A stretch of 64,000 bases of DNA from Cyclospora cayetanensis (lineage: Eukaryota; Apicomplexa; Conoidasida; Eucoccidiorida; Eimeriidae): contig NW_020312170.1 of NCBI RefSeq assembly GCF_002999335.1, positions 1-64,000 on the forward strand, in the 5' to 3' direction. This document shows positions 59,913 through 64,000 of the stretch, in pieces. Position 1 is the first letter of the stretch; every line of letters starts with the position of its first letter. Both the position numbers and the translations under genes were made by a program. The notes under the pieces were generated by a model. It had not been told where the DNA came from. It did not search any database and saw only the letters and a program-made list of their open reading frames with translations.

Positions 59913-61834
59913 TTAGCCGTTCCTTTCGCCAGCGGCGGCCGGCGCCAAAGAGCCAGAGGCAGCCGTTTTTATCTCTTCAAAGGAGGTCCACGTCAGCGCA
60001 GCCATCAGGCTGCGCTTCAGCAGCCGAATTCCCAAACCCCGCCACAGAACGCTGGGACCCTCAGTCCTCGCCAGTTCTGCCACCCGTGTCATTATTCCTT
60101 GGTGCCTTATAGCGGACGGACCGCTGTTACTCCCACTTGCCGTCGACCCATTTAAGCTTGCTGCCACCGCATCCAACTGCAGCCGTGTCCGCAGCACGTC
60201 GAAAGGATGCGTGATGGCTGATGCTGTGGCAGCCGCAGCGGCGCCGCATGCAAAGTTTTGGAGTGCATAGAAGTTGACGTTCTCTCTAGAGTCAGCTTCT
60301 ACGCCCAGGTAGCCCTTTAAATGTACGTACACGACAAAGAATAAACCTGAGAAAGGTACATCGCGAAAAATGGTCGCCAGAGAGCCCCGACACCAATTAA
60401 GCGGCGGCTCATGCCGCAGTAAGTGCCAGAAAGACTGCATCATGCTTCCTGACCCCTGAAACATAACCATCCAGGCAGCAGCACCAACAAATTGAGGGGC
60501 ACACGCTGCACAGACCAGGAACTCCCTGAAATTGGCACGTCATATATATATATGTACAGCTGATAAGAATCGCATGAGACGCGGCAGAGTAACGTGTAGC
60601 ACAGCTGCGGTCGCTTGTTGAAGACGGCTAGTCTCTGTTCGGCCTGCCCACTTACCAGCGAGGATTCCATGCGCGTTTTGACAATGGATATGGGGTTAAA
60701 AAGAACGACTGCCGCTCCTCTGGCGACCCCAGAGATAACACCTAGATACCATGCAGGAACAACGTTCGGGTCGAGCTGTAGAAGAAGCAGACAGCCAGAC
60801 AACGGACCGCAGACACCTCCCAAGATGGCAGTCAATGCCTTTGAAATGAAAGAGTTATCACACGCAGAAACAGGCACGAAGTCAACGATCGAAAAAGGCA
60901 ACAACTGCACACATCATAAACAATTCACCGCTGCAAATACAGAGGCACATTGCACAGTGGAAAGCATACTTGGAACATGACGTGCGGCGCTCGCTGCACT
61001 AGATGCTTGCACAGCAACGACAGCGGACGTTGCTGCAGGTGCACGAACTAATATGGTACCTTCGAAGAAGTTTCCATCAGGCGATCCAAAGGCAAACAAC
61101 GCAACAGAGGAGCCACCGTTCCCCAGGTTCCCATCATAGGCCCTAGCGCTGAAAAGTACAAGCCTGATGCCCACAGAAACACACGCAACTTTGACCCCAA
61201 ACCTTAGATACTGGCTATCGAAAAATGATAGTCACCAAATCTAAGCTATGAACTCAAACCCTGCTACTCAGATGCTTAAACCTATTCTTACGCAGTGCGC
61301 ACCGGTGCCGGGTGCGACTCGAAGGACAGTGGCAATGGAGCCTCTCCAAAAGCCCAAAAGGCCATACTGCCTATGTATGGCCCCTGCAGCAGTCCTGATG
61401 CAGACCTTCACACCTGTAGCTCCCTGCTGTTGCTGCAGATACACACAGCGCAAGTGCCGCAAAAGAAGGGTGTCATTACAACTGCAGGAGAAGCCGTGAC
61501 AGCGAGGAGGGCGTTGATGCAACTGAATGATTAAGCAGCAGCGACAACATCCGGAGTATTATCGTTGCAGTAGGAGACACATGCACGCAACAGCACAAGG
61601 ATGTACTTGTCGGGTCTTTATGACGTCCAGGGGCTGAAGGGCGACAGCAGCTGCACAGCTGGACAGCGCTCCGTAGATTCCCATTAGGGTCGAGGAAGAA
61701 CTTCCGGAGGTTCCACCTCCAAAGATAGCAGCACTGCTACTGTTGCGTCTGGATGCAGTCTCAGCACTGTTTCTAGCTTGAATCAGCAGTCCTTCCTTGC
61801 CAGAAGGCCCTGGATCAGGGGGATCTTGCTTCAT
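59913..61834 (-). CDS. Mitochondrial carrier (SLC25), closest to SLC25A38/Hem25 glycine carriers
   Basis: Exons 61834-61607, 61432-61303, 61163-61060, 60838-60656 and 60455-59913 keep phase and give 395 residues. Three carrier signature motifs appear in order: QPLDVIKTR, NPISIVKTR and HPFDVLRTR, each ending an odd-numbered helix. Linking motifs are GFWRGSIATVLRVAPGTG, RDVPFSGLFFVVYVHLK and EGPSVLWRGLGIRLLKRSLM. The RD-PFSG and KR-LMAA-W-EE elements are typical of SLC25A38/Hem25, which imports glycine for haem synthesis across the inner mitochondrial membrane. It carries a 45-residue Ser/Gly-rich N-terminal extension and an enlarged loop after helix 2. A further 63-nt in-phase segment at 61032-60970 could be an extra exon but would need a 27-nt intron, so it is left out. 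Subfamily assignment is by motif memory only. Confidence 0.82.
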
Positions 61835-64000
61835 TGTGCGAAAAGGCGGGGGAGGCTGGGAGACCAGTTATATGCGGACACTTAGAGAGAAAACTTATTA
61901 AATATCGAACAAATCAATAAGACACAATAGATGTGCAGTTGAGGGGTTGAGGTTTGAGCGATCCTATGACCTTTGGCGAAAGGTTGGGATGTCCTACCTA
62001 GAGTGACCCCACAATGGTGTAGCTCCCTCCAGAGACTCCCCATTTGAGTTTCAAATAAGGTCTCATTTTAAGAGCATAACATGATGAAGACTGAGCGTCT
62101 GACCACTTGTTGAGAGGGCCTTGTAGGCACTGGGGCCCCATGGGACTGTGGTCATCAACGAGTACGATAGAAGACCCATGAGCTAGACATTATTGGTATA
62201 TTATCCTGAAGCTCCTGAGAAAAGGCTTGTACTCAAAAATGCAGGAGTCGATGGCAGGTGGAGAGTAGCTACGTCCGTGTATGTTCATGAATCCCACAGG
62301 TAAAAGTCTCTCGCACTGAATCGAGCCCAGAACTCTCCCGAGCAACGAATCCTGCATTCCTCATATCGTGCTCTTATCCATGGAAAAAGTATAATATTCC
62401 TACCTGAGATATAGTTGTAGTGCTTGCGGATCGGATACTGTGAGCTGAGTTTAGTAGTACCAGCTCACCGCAAATCAAAAAATCGCACAGCTCTGTTCTT
62501 TCTCTGTTTTATCCGTTGCTTCACATGGTGACATTTCCTCTGATGTATAGATCTACGCAAGATATCCGCAGATAAAAGAGGGGGAAAATGCTCTAGCTCC
62601 AGAAAGAGCCACAAAAACAGTGCGGGGCCCTGCTTGAGAGAACCCATTCAAGACACGGCAGTCTCTAATTTGCTTGCCATCCAAGAGCACTTGTGGGTAA
62701 TGGTTTCCAAACAAGGCTTGAAGGGCTGGGTGAAGCGGATCACTCAGGGGCGGGCCAGAAGTTGCTAGGGAGTGCAGCCGGCACGCGAAGTCTATGAAAC
62801 TTTTACTATGCTGCATATATGTTGCCAAACTTTAGAAAGGAACTGAATACTTTGTCACGCTACTTGATTTGGCTATCAAATAATAGCAAACGCGACGAGA
62901 GGGCTTTGAAGTGAACCCTCTACGAGCGCGCGTCCAGTTGCTTCCTTGACAGCTGGGCACCGTCTATGCATTAATACTTGAATATCTAGTAGTTCCTTAC
63001 GCCGATGCAGTGCTCAGCCTTCAGGAAACTATTAGTGCATGATCAGTGATACCTACGCCAAATTTTAGTCAGCATCCTACACGGTAGATAATTGTGGGAG
63101 GATACTGTTCTAGAGTTTGCCATAATCTTGCACATTCTGCTTCTTTATGCTTGAAATCAAAGTTAATCATGAGTACAGGGAAACTTTTTGAACGCGTACA
63201 CAACGAGAACTCATGTATCTTGCACCAGCTTGTTGATATCATGGAACTGGAATCCCCTGGGCTTTAGGTTATACGGAAGCTAATACACCCATGCACCAAC
63301 TTTATCTGCACAGACCAGTGTGTGCAGAGGTCAGCGTCACTGGTCTACTAGCCTGTACATTTGCCGCCTTAGTATAGTGTTGGATGACCTTTTAGCGCTT
63401 CACATAAGGACTTCGTAGGAAGTCATTTACTCCATACTCAATACAAACTTCGTAGGAAGTTATTGAGTCTTTTCCTGAAAGGACTCTCTTTCTGCTATCA
63501 GTGCTCCTCTACTTCCGAACTAGAGGGCGACTGGCGCTTCAAGTGCTCTCACCTGCCCTCTTAAAGCACTTGAGCATTCACAAGTAATTGCATATCGCAT
63601 TTAGGGCAAGCCCGCACAACATGACGTCTTGCTGTTTTGAGCTGAAGCTACTCTGTAGTGAATATGATGGACGAGCGGACAAGCGCATTTCTCAGCACTC
63701 TACTAATTCTTGCTAAATAAAAGCTAGTGTCGAGTCCTTAGTGCAGTTTAGCGCGCTATTGGGAGGGATATCTTGAAGCTTGCAGGTTGCAGTTTCACTG
63801 TACCTACGGCGTAAAGATTCGGTATCAACTAGATTATCGTGTTGTGGAGCAATGCTTTTGTATCGTTGGAACCTCTGATTGCTGTTGAAGCGCGTGTTGT
63901 CTCCATTTCCAGCAGTCAAACTGTGTTCGCGTGTATTCCCCTCGGTGGGTGCCCATGCATGCCAGTGGCTCGAGACTAAATACTTGTAACTGAGGGAGCA
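61835..64000. other. Right-end stretch without a supported gene
   Basis: About 2.2 kb upstream of the minus-strand carrier gene; its promoter must lie near 61.9 kb. One minus frame at 62828-62553 (SDPLHPALQALFGNHYPQVL) looks coding-like but is isolated. A direct repeat acttcgtaggaagt occurs twice near 63409 and 63446. Nothing else is recognised. Confidence 0.4.

Noticed and set aside
60970..61059. Extra 63-nt exon in the carrier gene
   Set aside because: It would need a 27-nt intron. The exon can be left out without changing phase, so the simpler five-exon model was used.

Overview
The window looks like nuclear DNA of an eimeriid coccidian (Eimeria or Cyclospora type; I cannot choose between them from sequence alone). 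The reasons are spliced genes, in-frame CAG tracts coding poly-Q, poly-A and poly-S inside otherwise normal proteins, and two type I membrane proteins with thrombospondin type-1 (TSP1) domains of the sort apicomplexans carry in micronemes. No tRNA, rRNA, bacterial operon, CRISPR array or transposase was seen.

Layout on the plus strand: the 3' end of a HECT ubiquitin ligase (354-1602) behind a 45-bp minisatellite; a sparse stretch; an unrecognised 4-exon gene (9031-11864); another sparse stretch; and a 2105-residue ankyrin-like/TPR/J-domain protein (16377-26376) loaded with homopolymer runs. On the minus strand from 34881 down to 27040 lie two genes in the same direction: a DHYC-type palmitoyltransferase in 8 short exons and an OSCA/TMEM63-like channel in many short exons. 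The second of these converges on the J-domain gene. Plus strand again: a 1531-residue TSP1 membrane protein (36171-41156), a KH-domain RNA-binding protein with a poly-Q tail (46999-51305) and a 326-residue triple-TSP1 membrane protein (56187-58440). On the minus strand, a mitochondrial carrier most like the SLC25A38/Hem25 glycine carriers (61834-59913) closes the annotated part.

Exon models were built by hand by requiring splice sites, reading phase and domain continuity to agree at once. Eight genes close exactly to whole codons or keep phase at each junction examined. The genes do not form a pathway. They cover proteostasis (HECT, J-protein), membrane biology (palmitoyltransferase, channel, carrier), host-cell contact (two TSP1 proteins) and RNA binding (KH). 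CAG-tract-rich stretches (about 16-26 kb and 48-51 kb) alternate with AT-richer, tract-free stretches where exons and introns are short.
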